From positions 62,001 to 126,000 of the forward strand of contig NZ_JACKTL010000026.1 in NCBI RefSeq assembly GCF_025822245.1: a stretch of 64,000 nucleotides of DNA, written 5' to 3'. The number at the start of each line of letters is the position of its first letter. The stretch's first letter is position 1. The notes below the pieces were generated by a model. The model saw nothing but the letters and a program-made list of their open reading frames with translations. It was not told the DNA's origin and ran no database searches. A program made the translations under genes and the position numbers. Shown one piece after another: positions 8,709 through 17,437 of the stretch. This DNA is from Mycolicibacterium hodleri. GTDB taxonomy: Bacteria > Actinomycetota > Actinomycetes > Mycobacteriales > Mycobacteriaceae.

Positions 8709-8912
8709 ATGACCGGCACCATGCATCCGTTCCAGTACGCCGTCGAAGCGCGTGACGCCGCGGCGGTTGAGAGGTCACTGGCCGACGACGTCGTCGTCAT
8801 GGTCGGGCCGCTGTCGGCGGCCAACGCCTTGCAGGTAGCCATGGGAGCCGACATGGAACGGATTCAGCACGAAGCTACGATGACCGTCGAGTCCGATCGG
8901 AAAGAGGCATGA
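8709..8912 (+). CDS. Internally deleted SnoaL-like minigene
   Basis: A 67-residue ORF that starts immediately after the acyl-CoA dehydrogenase stop and overlaps the next gene by ATGA, so it is probably translated. Its residues 11-29 match the N-terminal helix of the 7074 protein (AVEARD...ADDVV versus AVEARD...AEDVV) and residues 30-53 match that protein's C-terminus (VMVGPLSAA versus VMVRPLSAA). About 75 central residues, the core of the NTF2 fold, are missing in frame. It cannot fold as an NTF2 domain. It may be a remnant kept because it couples translation to the downstream gene, or a short regulatory protein. Confidence 0.7.
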   Translation: MTGTMHPFQYAVEARDAAAVERSLADDVVVMVGPLSAANALQVAMGADMERIQHEATMTVESDRKEA

Positions 8913-9949
8913 TGCGTATAGGCCTGGGTATCAACTACGCCGGTGGGTTCAAGGAAGTCGCCGCTGAAGTCGCGGATCTCGAACGCGCCGGCCTGGACAT
9001 CGTCTTCGTTCCCGAGGCCTACTCCTTCGATGCGGTCAGCGCGCTGGGGTATCTCGCGGCCAAGACCGATCGCATCCAACTGGCGTCGGGAATCCTGCAG
9101 CTCTACACCCGGACCCCCACCCTGACGGCGATGACCGCCGCCGGATTGGACTACGTCTCCGACGGCCGCTACATCCTCGGATTGGGAGCGTCGGGACCGC
9201 AGGTGATCGAGGGCTTTCACGGAGTCCCGTACGACGCTCCGATCGGGCGCACCAGGGAGGTCGTCGACATATGCCGGGCGGTGTGGCGCCGCGAGCGGCT
9301 GCAGTACGACGGCAAGCACTATCAGATTCCGTTGCCCGCCGATCGGGGAACTGGGTTGGGCAAGTCGCTCAAGCTCATCAATCATCCCGTCCGCGAACGC
9401 ATTCCGGTTCTTCTCGCAGCCCTGGGACCCAAGAACGTCGAACTGGCCGCTGAGATCGCCGAAGGGTGGCAGCCCATCTTCTTCCTGCCGGAGAAGGCGG
9501 AGCAGGTGTGGGGCCAGCCGTTGGCCGCGGGTAGGGCCAAGCGAGATGCCGCGCTGGGCGACCTGGAGGTGTTCGCCGGGCCGCCGCTGGCCATCGGCGA
9601 CGACGTCGACGGCCTGCTCGAGTGGGTCAAGCCCCACCTTGCGCTCTACATCGGTGGGATGGGCGCCAAGGGGAAGAACTTCTATCACACGCTGGCCGTC
9701 AAGTACGGCTACGGCGCCGAGGCCGACCGCATCCAGGAGCTGTACCTGGCCGGCGAGAAGGAGCTGGCCGCCAAGGCCGTACCCGATGCGCTGGTGCGCG
9801 ACGTGTCACTGATCGGTTCGGCGGCCTTCGTGAAGGAGCGTGTCGCAGCGTTTCGCGAGGCCGGCGTCACCGCCTTGAACGTCGTTCCCTTGGCCGGCAC
9901 GGCCGCCGAACGCCTGAAGCTGGTCGAGAAACTGCGCGCGATCTGCTGA
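8909..9949 (+). CDS. LLM-class F420-dependent oxidoreductase
   Basis: A 346-residue luciferase-like TIM-barrel protein (MRIGLGINYAGGF; DIVFVPEAYSFDAVSALGYLAAKT; GRYILGLGASGPQVIEGFHG). This actinobacterial group uses F420H2/F420, abundant in mycobacteria, to reduce or oxidise unsaturated substrates. Two ATG codons (8909, 8912) are possible; 8909 overlaps the minigene stop. It is the last gene of the PadR-flanked operon, whose other members suggest an acyl-CoA or ring-fission intermediate as substrate. Confidence 0.88.
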   Translation: MMRIGLGINYAGGFKEVAAEVADLERAGLDIVFVPEAYSFDAVSALGYLAAKTDRIQLASGILQLYTRTPTLTAMTAAGLDYVSDGRYILGLGASGPQVIEGFHGVPYDAPIGRTREVVDICRAVWRRERLQYDGKHYQIPLPADRGTGLGKSLKLINHPVRERIPVLLAALGPKNVELAAEIAEGWQPIFFLPEKAEQVWGQPLAAGRAKRDAALGDLEVFAGPPLAIGDDVDGLLEWVKPHLALYIGGMGAKGKNFYHTLAVKYGYGAEADRIQELYLAGEKELAAKAVPDALVRDVSLIGSAAFVKERVAAFREAGVTALNVVPLAGTAAERLKLVEKLRAIC

Positions 9950-10104
9950 TTGCGTGCGTCGTGCTCGGATGCGGTCGAGAGCGTAATCCGGCTGCCCCGC
10001 TTCGCCGTTCGTGACGTGACGTCGTCCGAGGATACCTGCCGCACGATGACGTTGACGTATTCGGATTCGATTTCCAACGTACGTGCGGCCGCTTCGTGTA
10101 CCGC

Positions 10105-10371
10105 CTACGTGTGATCGATGGATCCCAGGTAGAACTGGCTCGTTCCGGATGGCGCGTGGCCGTGCGCGACCGCCGACTCGATGATGCTCGCCGTCCGCGG
10201 TGCGGTCGACATCGCGATTCTTCTGCCCAATATCGCCGTGGCGCAGGCGATCACGTCGTCCACCGGGACCACCAACTGCGGGGCGGGCAAGGATTCGTCG
10301 TCGATGCCCACCGCGCGCGGGTAATCAGCGTCGACGCGCAGCGGTGCGGCTCCTGGTGAACCTCGCGTCAT
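10105..10371 (-). pseudogene. Decayed MhpA-like hydroxylase fragment lacking the FAD-binding motif
   Basis: The 88-residue frame begins MTRGSPGAAPLRVD and resumes YPRAVGIDDESL, matching the hydroxylase at 4572-6221 (MMRGSPAAAPLRVD, YPRAVGIDDESL) with an in-frame loss of about 33 residues that removes the GxGxxG motif. Similarity fades after about residue 40 and the remaining 490 or so residues of the enzyme are absent. The upstream sequence also matches the intact gene's promoter. This is a partial duplicate that cannot bind FAD. From 9950 to 10104 I see no gene. Confidence 0.8.
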
Positions 10372-10433
10372 TTCGTCCTCGTGAACAGATCGTCCCCCTG
10401 TTGACTTTGGGGGTGGGCAGGGTCACTATTTTG

Positions 10434-10466
10434 TACAGTAAACGAACGATGTGTTCGAAAATCGTA
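10434..10466. promoter_or_regulatory. Paired dyad operator between the hydroxylase remnant and the permease
   Basis: TACAGTAAACGAA (10434-10446) and TTCGAAAATCGTA (10454-10466) start 20 bp apart, as in front of the intact hydroxylase gene. They are 63 bp from the remnant's ATG and about 45 bp from the permease ATG, so the duplicated operator may now serve the permease. Confidence 0.55.
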
Positions 10467-10510
10467 CAGCGATCGTCTTCGGACCTCGAGATGGCAGCCC
10501 AAGGAGCGGT

Positions 10511-11947
10511 ATGAGTCAGCCTGCAGTCAACCCGCGAGAGCGCGGCACGGTCTCGATGACGGGAGTGATGGCCCAGTCGGTCGGCTTCATGGGGCCCGTC
10601 TTCTCGGTGGCCACCCTGCTGCCCCTGGTCGTCGGCCTCTCGGCCACCGGGCACGGTGCCGGTGTCGCCACCCCGGTGGCGATCATCATCGCCGGCATCG
10701 GCATCTTCGGGGCCGGGTGGATCATTGCCCAATACGCCAAGCGAATTCACCTCTGTGGCTCGCTCTACGAGTACATCTGCGACGCGTTCGGACCAGGCCT
10801 CGGCGTGGTGGCGGGCTGGCTGTACTACGGCGCGATGCTCGTCCTCGCGTCGGCTACCTTCCTGGTACTCGGCGGCATGACCTCGGATCTGATGCTCAGT
10901 GCCTTCGGCGTCGATGTGCCCTGGTGGCCGCCCGCGCTGGCGTTCGTCGTGGTCGTGGTCGCCGTGGTGATCGTGGGCGTACAGATCTCGGTGCGAGCCC
11001 AACTGGCCCTGGTGTTGATCTCGTCGGCCGTGATCCTGCTGTTCTCGATCTACGTCATCGCCAAGGGTGGTGCCGGTGGACACAGCCTGTCAGCTCAGCC
11101 GCTCAACCCGCTCGCCGTCGCACCGATGGATCTGCTCTACGGCGTGCTCTACGGCATCAACATGTTCATCGGCTTCGAATCGGCGGCGAACCTCGCCGAG
11201 GAGACCGACGACCCCAAGCGCCACATACCCCGGGCGGTGCTGTGGTCGCTGACCATCGTGGGCGTGTACTTCGTCATCACCGCATATGCCCAGGCGGTCG
11301 GCTTCGGTCTCGACGCCGACGCCTGGAAGACCAGTGTCTTTCCGCTGCAAGCGTTGTCGAACGACTCCGAGTTCGGCTCGACGTGGTTCGGCAACCTCGT
11401 GTCGGTGCTGATCATCCTTGACGTGCTGGCCGTCGCCATCGGTGTGGGCGTGGCCGCCACCCGAGGCATGTTCGCGATGTCGAGGGCTGGCCGGCTACCG
11501 GCCACGTTGGCCACCCTGCATCCCTCGCGGGGCACGCCCGTGGTGGGCGCGGCCGTGGTCGGCGTCGCCGCCGTCGTCTCGATTGCGCTGGTCGTGCTTG
11601 CCGACGGCGTCTTCTCCCGGGCGACCGAGGACCCGACGGTGCTGAGCCCCCAGTGGGCCCCGATGTTCGGCTGGATGGCCGGTTTCGCAGGCACCGGTCT
11701 TGCCTTGATCTATCTGGTGGTCAGCTGCGCAGGCGCCAGGGGGTTGTGGAGCGAGGTCAACCGGGTGAAGCTGGTTCTGGCGGCCGGCGCTGGCGTCATC
11801 GTGGCGGCCGGGGCCGTCTTCGGCGCCCTCTACAAGACGCCGCTGACGAGTTTGCCGTGGGCCCTGTGCATTTGGATCGCACTCGCGCAGGATGGTCCGC
11901 CTACGTGGCCCGACGGCGAACAGTGCTACCCCCGCAACCGGTCATGA
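10511..11947 (+). CDS. APC-superfamily amino acid/amine permease (C-terminus possibly frameshifted)
   Basis: A roughly 478-residue integral membrane protein with about 12 hydrophobic segments. MAQSVGFMGPVFSVATLLPL and GFESAANLAEETDDPKRHIPRA are typical APC-family signatures. The ATG at 10511 follows AAGGAGCGGT; an earlier start would lie in the operator region. It directly precedes a copper amine oxidase, so uptake of an amine or amino acid is likely. Near 11885 the last helix runs into a tail without membrane character, while the +1 frame continues GWSAYVARRR...DSKSA to a stop at 11967, a more typical positive C-terminus. A one-base deletion is suspected. Confidence 0.85.
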   Translation: MSQPAVNPRERGTVSMTGVMAQSVGFMGPVFSVATLLPLVVGLSATGHGAGVATPVAIIIAGIGIFGAGWIIAQYAKRIHLCGSLYEYICDAFGPGLGVVAGWLYYGAMLVLASATFLVLGGMTSDLMLSAFGVDVPWWPPALAFVVVVVAVVIVGVQISVRAQLALVLISSAVILLFSIYVIAKGGAGGHSLSAQPLNPLAVAPMDLLYGVLYGINMFIGFESAANLAEETDDPKRHIPRAVLWSLTIVGVYFVITAYAQAVGFGLDADAWKTSVFPLQALSNDSEFGSTWFGNLVSVLIILDVLAVAIGVGVAATRGMFAMSRAGRLPATLATLHPSRGTPVVGAAVVGVAAVVSIALVVLADGVFSRATEDPTVLSPQWAPMFGWMAGFAGTGLALIYLVVSCAGARGLWSEVNRVKLVLAAGAGVIVAAGAVFGALYKTPLTSLPWALCIWIALAQDGPPTWPDGEQCYPRNRS

Positions 11948-11999
11948 CCGACAGCAAGTCCGCCTGACCCACCTAGTCCTCAAGGAGCTGGACCTCACC

Positions 12000-13913
12000 G
12001 TGACCGCAACGCAACCGCGCATCTCGACCGCGCATCCCTATGATCCACTCACCGCCGCCGAGATCACCGGCGCAGTGGGCACCCTCAAGGCGGCGCATCC
12101 CGCCCTGACCGCACTGAGATTCCCGATCGTCCGACTGGACTATCCGGACAAGCAGGCCGTCCGGGAGGGCATCGCAGGGCCCCGGATGGCGTTCGTGGTG
12201 GCCTACGACCGGGCCAGCCGTGCCACGTACGAAGCGCGGGTCGACCTCGGATCCGAGTCGGTGGTGAGCTGGGATCGGATCGAGGGGGTGCAACCCGCCA
12301 TCATGATCGAAGAGATCATGGAACTCGACGGCATCGTCAAGGGCGATCCGGCGGCGGTGGAGGCGTTGACGCGTCACGGTGTCACCAATCTCGAACTGCT
12401 GCAGATCGACCCGTGGTCTACGGGCACCTTACCCGTTCCCGGGGTGGACGCCCGGCGCCGCATCATCCGCGCGAGTGCCTACGTTCGGGAGTTCCCAGAG
12501 GACAACGCGTACGCGCGCCCGGTCGGCAACCTGGTCTTCGTCATCGACTGCGACGAGAAGTCCGTGGCGGCCATCGAGGAGGAGGATCCGGTGCCGTTGC
12601 CGCCCGAGAGCGGCAACTACGACGTGTCCAGCGTCGGTCCGTTGCGTACCGACGTGCGGCCGTTGGAGATCCACCAACCAGACGGTCCGTCGTTCACGGT
12701 GTCGGGCAACGTTCTCGAGTGGCAGCGCTGGCGTCTCCACGCGCACGTCGACGCCGTCGAGGGCTTGGTGATCAGCGACGTGTCCTATGCCGTCGGCGAC
12801 CGTCGGCGCTCGATTCTGCACCGGGCGGCCATCAGCGAAATGGTGGTGCCCTACGGGGACACCAGCAACGACTTCTACTTCCGCAACGTCTTCGACGCCG
12901 GCGAGTACAACCTCGGCAAGACCGTCGGATCGCTCTCACTGGGCTGTGACTGTCTCGGCGAGATCCGCTACCTCGACGCCACGTTGGCCGACGAGTCGGG
13001 CAACCCGCACACCATCGTCAACGCCATCTGCATTCACGAGGAGGATTACGGAATCCTCTGGAAGCACTGGAACTTCCGTTACCAAGAGAAGGCCGAGGTG
13101 CGCCGCTCACGGCGGCTGGTGGTGTCGGCCATCCACACGATCGGCAACTACGAATATGGCTTCTTCTGGTACTTCTACCAGGATGGCACCATCCAGTTCG
13201 AAGCCAAACTGACCGGCATCGTGCAGACCAGGGCCATCGCGCCCGGAGCCGTTCCCGAGTTTGGCACCCTCGTCGCGCCGCAACTCGACGCGCCCAACCA
13301 CCAGCACCTGTTCAACATGCGGCTGGACCTCGAGGTGGACGGTCCCGGCAACACCGTTGTCGAGGTGGACGCCGTCGGCAGGCCAATCGGACCGGGTAAC
13401 GAGTACGGAAACGCCATCGTCGCGCAGAAGACCGTCATCGCCAACGAACGTGACGCCCGCCGGTTCTGCAACACGGCGACCGCACGAACGTGGAAGGTGG
13501 TCAACCCGAACTCGCACAACAGATTCGGTGAGCCGGTCGCCTACAAGCTCGTTCCGTTCGCCGGGCCGCTCCTGCTGGCCGCGGAGGGGAGCGACCTCGC
13601 GCGCCGGGCGGAGTTCGCCCGCACCCACCTCTGGGTGACCCGGTATGACCCACGCGAGCTACATGCCGCGGGAGACTATCCGAACCAGCATGTCGGCGAC
13701 GGGATCGGGGAGTGGGTCAAGCAGGAACGCGATCTGGTCGACACCGACGTCGTCCTGTGGCACACGTTCGGGACGTCTCACCTGCCCCGGCCGGAGGACT
13801 GGCCGATCATGCCGTGCGAGTACGTCGGTTTCACGCTGAAGCCGGTCGGGTTCTTCGACCGAAATCCGTCGCTCGACGTGCCGCCACCGTCATCCGGAAA
13901 GCCCTGTCACTGA
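12000..13913 (+). CDS. Copper-containing primary amine oxidase
   Basis: A 637-residue topaquinone enzyme, R-CH2-NH2 + O2 to aldehyde + NH3 + H2O2. The TPQ precursor is Tyr384 in TIGNYEYGF (consensus TxxNY[DE]); the catalytic Asp299 lies in YFRNVFDAGEYNLG; copper ligands are HQH in NHQHLFNMRLD and the His of TFGTSHLPRPEDWPIMP. All are present, and the length is normal for bacterial phenylethylamine/histamine oxidases. The GTG at 12000 follows AAGGAGCTGG. It is cotranscribed with the permease. The aldehyde product would suit the ALDH at 1407. Bacterial members often lack signal peptides and this one shows none. Confidence 0.93.
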   Translation: MTATQPRISTAHPYDPLTAAEITGAVGTLKAAHPALTALRFPIVRLDYPDKQAVREGIAGPRMAFVVAYDRASRATYEARVDLGSESVVSWDRIEGVQPAIMIEEIMELDGIVKGDPAAVEALTRHGVTNLELLQIDPWSTGTLPVPGVDARRRIIRASAYVREFPEDNAYARPVGNLVFVIDCDEKSVAAIEEEDPVPLPPESGNYDVSSVGPLRTDVRPLEIHQPDGPSFTVSGNVLEWQRWRLHAHVDAVEGLVISDVSYAVGDRRRSILHRAAISEMVVPYGDTSNDFYFRNVFDAGEYNLGKTVGSLSLGCDCLGEIRYLDATLADESGNPHTIVNAICIHEEDYGILWKHWNFRYQEKAEVRRSRRLVVSAIHTIGNYEYGFFWYFYQDGTIQFEAKLTGIVQTRAIAPGAVPEFGTLVAPQLDAPNHQHLFNMRLDLEVDGPGNTVVEVDAVGRPIGPGNEYGNAIVAQKTVIANERDARRFCNTATARTWKVVNPNSHNRFGEPVAYKLVPFAGPLLLAAEGSDLARRAEFARTHLWVTRYDPRELHAAGDYPNQHVGDGIGEWVKQERDLVDTDVVLWHTFGTSHLPRPEDWPIMPCEYVGFTLKPVGFFDRNPSLDVPPPSSGKPCH

Positions 13914-13937
13914 CGACCGACTAGTGCCGGCTCCTCG

Positions 13938-14927
13938 TCAGCGCACCGGCGTCAGGGGAGCGTTCCCGGACAACACCGCCGCGACGTTGTCGACGGCGAG
14001 GATGCCCATGGTGTCGCGGGTCGCCTCGCCGGCACTGGCCGTGTGGGGAGTCAGGACGAGCCCGGGGGTGTCCAGCAGGGCCGGGTTGACCCGGGGTTCG
14101 CCCTCGAAGACGTCCAGTGCGGCGCCACGAATCTGGCGCCGGTGAAGGGCGGCCATCAACGCGGCCTCGTCGACCACGCCGCCGCGGGCGGTGTTGATCA
14201 GATACGCGGTGGGTTTCATCGCCTCGAGAGCCGACGCGTCGATCAATTGTCGCGTTTGGGGCGTCAACGGCGTGTGCACGGTCACCACGTCGCTGTCGCG
14301 CAGCAGGGTGGCCTGGTCGACGAACGTGACGCCGTCTTCGACGCTGCCGGGGGTGCGACTGCGCGAGCACGCGATGACCGTCATGTCGAAGGCGTGAGCG
14401 CGGCGAGCCACGGCCTGGCCGATGCGCCCGTAGCCGAGGATCCCGAGGGTCGCACCGGCACTGAGGTCGAGGCCCACCAGCATCCTCGGCCCCCACACCC
14501 ACGGCTCCTGGCTGCGAATCAGCCTGTCGCCTTCGGTGATTCGACGGGCAGCGGCGAGAATCAGGGCGAAGGTGTGGTCGGCGGAGGCCCGGTCGAGTAC
14601 GCCGGGGGTGTTGGTGACGGTCACGCCGGCGGCGTGGGTCGCCGACAGGTCGACGTTGTCATACCCGACCGCGACGTTGGCGATCACCTTCAACTGTGGG
14701 CCTGCCACGGCGAGCAGTTCGGCGTCGACGCGTTCGGTGAGGGTGATGACGGCGGCGCTCGCACCCGCGATGCCCGCCTCGAGCTCGGAGCGAGACGGTG
14801 GCGCCTCCGACCCGACCCGCAGCGGGGCGCCCAGCGAGTGCAGGTGACTCATCGCCCGGTCGGTGAGAAGTCGCGACAGGTAGATCATCCCGGTGACGGG
14901 ACGGGCTGTTGCGGGGAACGCGGTCAC
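13938..14927 (-). CDS. D-2-hydroxyacid dehydrogenase (glyoxylate/hydroxypyruvate reductase family)
   Basis: A 329-residue NAD(P)-dependent dehydrogenase. The Rossmann motif GILGYGRIGQAVARRA, the catalytic Arg in LINTARGGVVDE, the Glu in DVFEGEP and the His in LTPHTASAGEATR form the normal triad. It interconverts a 2-oxo acid and a D-2-hydroxy acid. The start is GTG at 14927, with AAGGG upstream and a 4-base GTGA overlap with the kinase, so it is the last gene of the polyol/sugar operon. It may handle a hydroxypyruvate- or glycolaldehyde-derived acid from the aldolase step. Confidence 0.9.
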   Translation of the reverse strand: MTAFPATARPVTGMIYLSRLLTDRAMSHLHSLGAPLRVGSEAPPSRSELEAGIAGASAAVITLTERVDAELLAVAGPQLKVIANVAVGYDNVDLSATHAAGVTVTNTPGVLDRASADHTFALILAAARRITEGDRLIRSQEPWVWGPRMLVGLDLSAGATLGILGYGRIGQAVARRAHAFDMTVIACSRSRTPGSVEDGVTFVDQATLLRDSDVVTVHTPLTPQTRQLIDASALEAMKPTAYLINTARGGVVDEAALMAALHRRQIRGAALDVFEGEPRVNPALLDTPGLVLTPHTASAGEATRDTMGILAVDNVAAVLSGNAPLTPVR

Positions 14928-16480
14928 GTGAGGACCCTTCCGGTCTGGGTGCGATATGGCAGTTGGGAGGCGGACGGAGGCGGTTGTCGTACGGACTCGT
15001 CCAGGGTGCTGGGCGGCGGCGTCCCCGTGACGCTCGACCAGACGTGGCGGTAGCGCTGCCATCGGTCGGCGACGGGGTCGCGCCATTCCGGTCGTGGCGT
15101 CACCAGTCGCGCTCGCGGGGGAGCCACGACGGCGCCCTCCAGCACCTCGACGCACATCGCCGCGGCGCCGATGGCGGGAAGGTGGCTCTCGTCGACCACG
15201 AGGATGTCGCGGTCCAGGGCGTCGGCGAGCAGTTGCGGGAGTTCGGGCTCGAAGCCGAATGCTCCACTGGCGTAAAGGGTCCGCTGTTGGTCGCCGATGC
15301 AGGATTCGACGATGATCCGGTCGGCGAACAGCACGCCTTCGACGACGCCGCGGGCGGCAGCGGCGGTCGCGGGATCGGGGATGTCGCCGATGAGCGCGGT
15401 TCGCGGTTCGGCGAACCACAGCGGACCTCGCTCTGGCCGCGTGTGCGGTATGAACACCGGGGCGTCCGTCACCTCCGTGGGGTGTGCCTGAAAGGCCGTT
15501 CCCACCAGTGCTTCGACGGCGATGTCACCACGCCCGTAGCCCAAGAGCTCCGCCCCCTCGGCCAACGCGTCGCCGCCGTTGATGACCCCGTTGATGAGCC
15601 AGCGGCCGGCATGCACGTCCACCCGTTGCAGTGCCTTCGCGCGGAAGTCCGGCGCGGCAAGGGCATTGGACACCACGTGCGTGGTCCCCATGATGAGCAG
15701 CGGACGACCACCCGGCTCGGTCCCCAGTGCGTAGGAGGCGGCGGGGGTGTCACCCGATCCGACCATGACGGGAATGCCGGAGGGGAGGCCCAATGTCGCC
15801 GCGGCGGTGGCCCGTAGGGGGCCGAGCACGCTCAGCGACGGCCGCACCGGCGGCATGTGGTGCGGTGGAATCCCCAGTTCGTGCAGGACTTCGGTCAGCC
15901 AGCGGCACGACCCGTCGGTGCTGGCCATCAAGCCGGTGTAGGACGCCTGGGTGGGGTCGATGGCCCGCTCTCCGGTCAGCCACTGACCCAGCCAGGTGCC
16001 GGCGAGTCCGAAAGTCGTTGCCGCCAAGACCGCTTCGGGCTCGATGAGTTGCAACAGCCGATGAGCAGCCCCCATCGCGGTGGCGGGCATCAGGTGGTTG
16101 CCGACCAGACGACGGTGTTCGGGGTCGAGCGCCGCGATCAGCTGCGCGGTGGGCTCGACCAGTCCTGGGTGATCCCAGGTGACGCCCGCGGTCAGCGGTT
16201 CGCCGTCATCGTCGAGCAGCAGAGCGGTCGGACAGTGGGTGTCCATTCCCACGCCTCGGACGGTCGCGGTGTGCGGGGCCAAGGCGAGGACGGCAGCGGT
16301 GATGCTGGTTCGCCATGCCGACGGGTCGGCCCGCCCGGCCCTCGCTCCGCGTGCTGCGGGATGCGGAACCCGGGACCGGGCGACGACCGTTCCGTCCGAG
16401 GCCAAGACCACTGCCTTGGTGGCGGACGTGCCGACGTCGATTCCGAGGTAGGTCGCCTCAGCGGCGTGCTGATCAGGCAT
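14924..16480 (-). CDS. FGGY-family carbohydrate kinase
   Basis: A 518-residue kinase phosphorylating a sugar, ketose or polyol with ATP. The N-terminal phosphate-1 loop is GIDVGTSATKAVV; the second domain has VMVGSGDTPAASYALG and LYASGAFGFEPELPQLLADAL. The ATG at 16480 is chosen because AAGGAG lies 11 nt upstream; a GTG 12 bp earlier would have no room for a ribosome site. Its place between aldolase and hydroxyacid dehydrogenase suggests that it phosphorylates the keto-intermediate before cleavage. The exact sugar is unknown. Confidence 0.9.
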   Translation of the reverse strand: MPDQHAAEATYLGIDVGTSATKAVVLASDGTVVARSRVPHPAARGARAGRADPSAWRTSITAAVLALAPHTATVRGVGMDTHCPTALLLDDDGEPLTAGVTWDHPGLVEPTAQLIAALDPEHRRLVGNHLMPATAMGAAHRLLQLIEPEAVLAATTFGLAGTWLGQWLTGERAIDPTQASYTGLMASTDGSCRWLTEVLHELGIPPHHMPPVRPSLSVLGPLRATAAATLGLPSGIPVMVGSGDTPAASYALGTEPGGRPLLIMGTTHVVSNALAAPDFRAKALQRVDVHAGRWLINGVINGGDALAEGAELLGYGRGDIAVEALVGTAFQAHPTEVTDAPVFIPHTRPERGPLWFAEPRTALIGDIPDPATAAAARGVVEGVLFADRIIVESCIGDQQRTLYASGAFGFEPELPQLLADALDRDILVVDESHLPAIGAAAMCVEVLEGAVVAPPRARLVTPRPEWRDPVADRWQRYRHVWSSVTGTPPPSTLDESVRQPPPSASQLPYRTQTGRVLT

Positions 16481-16542
16481 ATCGGAACCCACTCCTTCGG
16501 GGGTCGCGCACGTGACGGTCGGCGGTGGACCAGGGGGTGTCG

Positions 16543-17385
16543 TCAGTCGAGCAGCTTGGCCGCGACCTCGGGGCTGTCGCCACCGTGGATGACGGCCTTG
16601 AGGGCGGCGACCATCTTGCCGGGCTCCGGTGCCTGCCAGATGTTGCGGCCGGCGGTCATTCCGTGAGCGCCGGCCTCGACGACGGAGGCTGCCTGCTTGA
16701 GCACGTCCAGCGGGCTCTCGGCGGGGGCGCCGCCTGCTGCGACGACGATGGCCGGGGTTCCCTCGACGACCTTGGCGAACTCAGAGGTGGATCCGGTGTA
16801 CCAGGTCTTGACGATGTCGGTGCCCAACTCGGCCGCGGCGCGGGAGGCATAGAGGACCGATTCGGTGGAACCCTTGCGGTCGCCCCACATCTCGCCGGAC
16901 GGGTAGGCGTGGCACACGACGGGGAGTCCCCAGGTGTGAGCCTCTTCGACGACGCGGGTGAGCATTTCGAACATGGCGACCTGGTTGGAGGACCCGGCCG
17001 AGATGCCGACGGCGACGGCGTCCGCGCCCAACCGCACGGCGTCCTGCACGGTCGCGATCGTCGCGTCGTAGGTGGGGTGGAACTCCACCGAGAACATGGA
17101 CGCCTTGAGGATCCACGGCATCGGCGAGCGGTTGCCGCCGAGCAGCGGGCCGGCGAGGCCCTTGGTGATGGTGACGGCGTCCGGTTCGCCCTCTGCGATG
17201 CTGGCGAACGTGGAGCCAATCGTCGCGAGCCGCGGAGCGACGCCCCGGGGCACGGCTTGGTCGAGCGCGACGGTGAGGGTGCGGCCGTCGGCGGCGAAGA
17301 GCCTGCGCAGCCGCAGGTTTCGGCCGAGGGCGGCAGTGGTTCCGGTCGGGTTGACGTCGAACGCGGGTGTGAAGGTGGCGGTCAT
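16543..17385 (-). CDS. Class I aldolase, DhnA/LsrF (DeoC/LacD) type
   Basis: A 280-residue TIM-barrel aldolase. TLTVALDQAVPRG carries the family Asp, and the Schiff-base Lys is in GTDIVKTWYTG; DAVAVGISAGSS and PVVCHAYPSGEMWGDRKG are barrel strands, and GAHGMTAGRNIWQ is the phosphate-binding end. Enzymes of this type cleave ketose phosphates or related compounds. The start is ATG with AAAGGAGC 11 nt upstream. It lies between dehydrogenase and kinase, consistent with oxidation, phosphorylation, then carbon-carbon cleavage. Confidence 0.88.
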   Translation of the reverse strand: MTATFTPAFDVNPTGTTAALGRNLRLRRLFAADGRTLTVALDQAVPRGVAPRLATIGSTFASIAEGEPDAVTITKGLAGPLLGGNRSPMPWILKASMFSVEFHPTYDATIATVQDAVRLGADAVAVGISAGSSNQVAMFEMLTRVVEEAHTWGLPVVCHAYPSGEMWGDRKGSTESVLYASRAAAELGTDIVKTWYTGSTSEFAKVVEGTPAIVVAAGGAPAESPLDVLKQAASVVEAGAHGMTAGRNIWQAPEPGKMVAALKAVIHGGDSPEVAAKLLD

Positions 17386-17437
17386 CGTGGGTACTGCTCC
17401 TTTGAGTGGTGGGACGGGGCCGGGGACGAGCCTGTGA

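Noticed and set aside
9709..10077. Bottom-strand ORF overlapping the LLM gene and the following gap
   Set aside because: Antisense to the LLM oxidoreductase over most of its length, no domain, no start signals.
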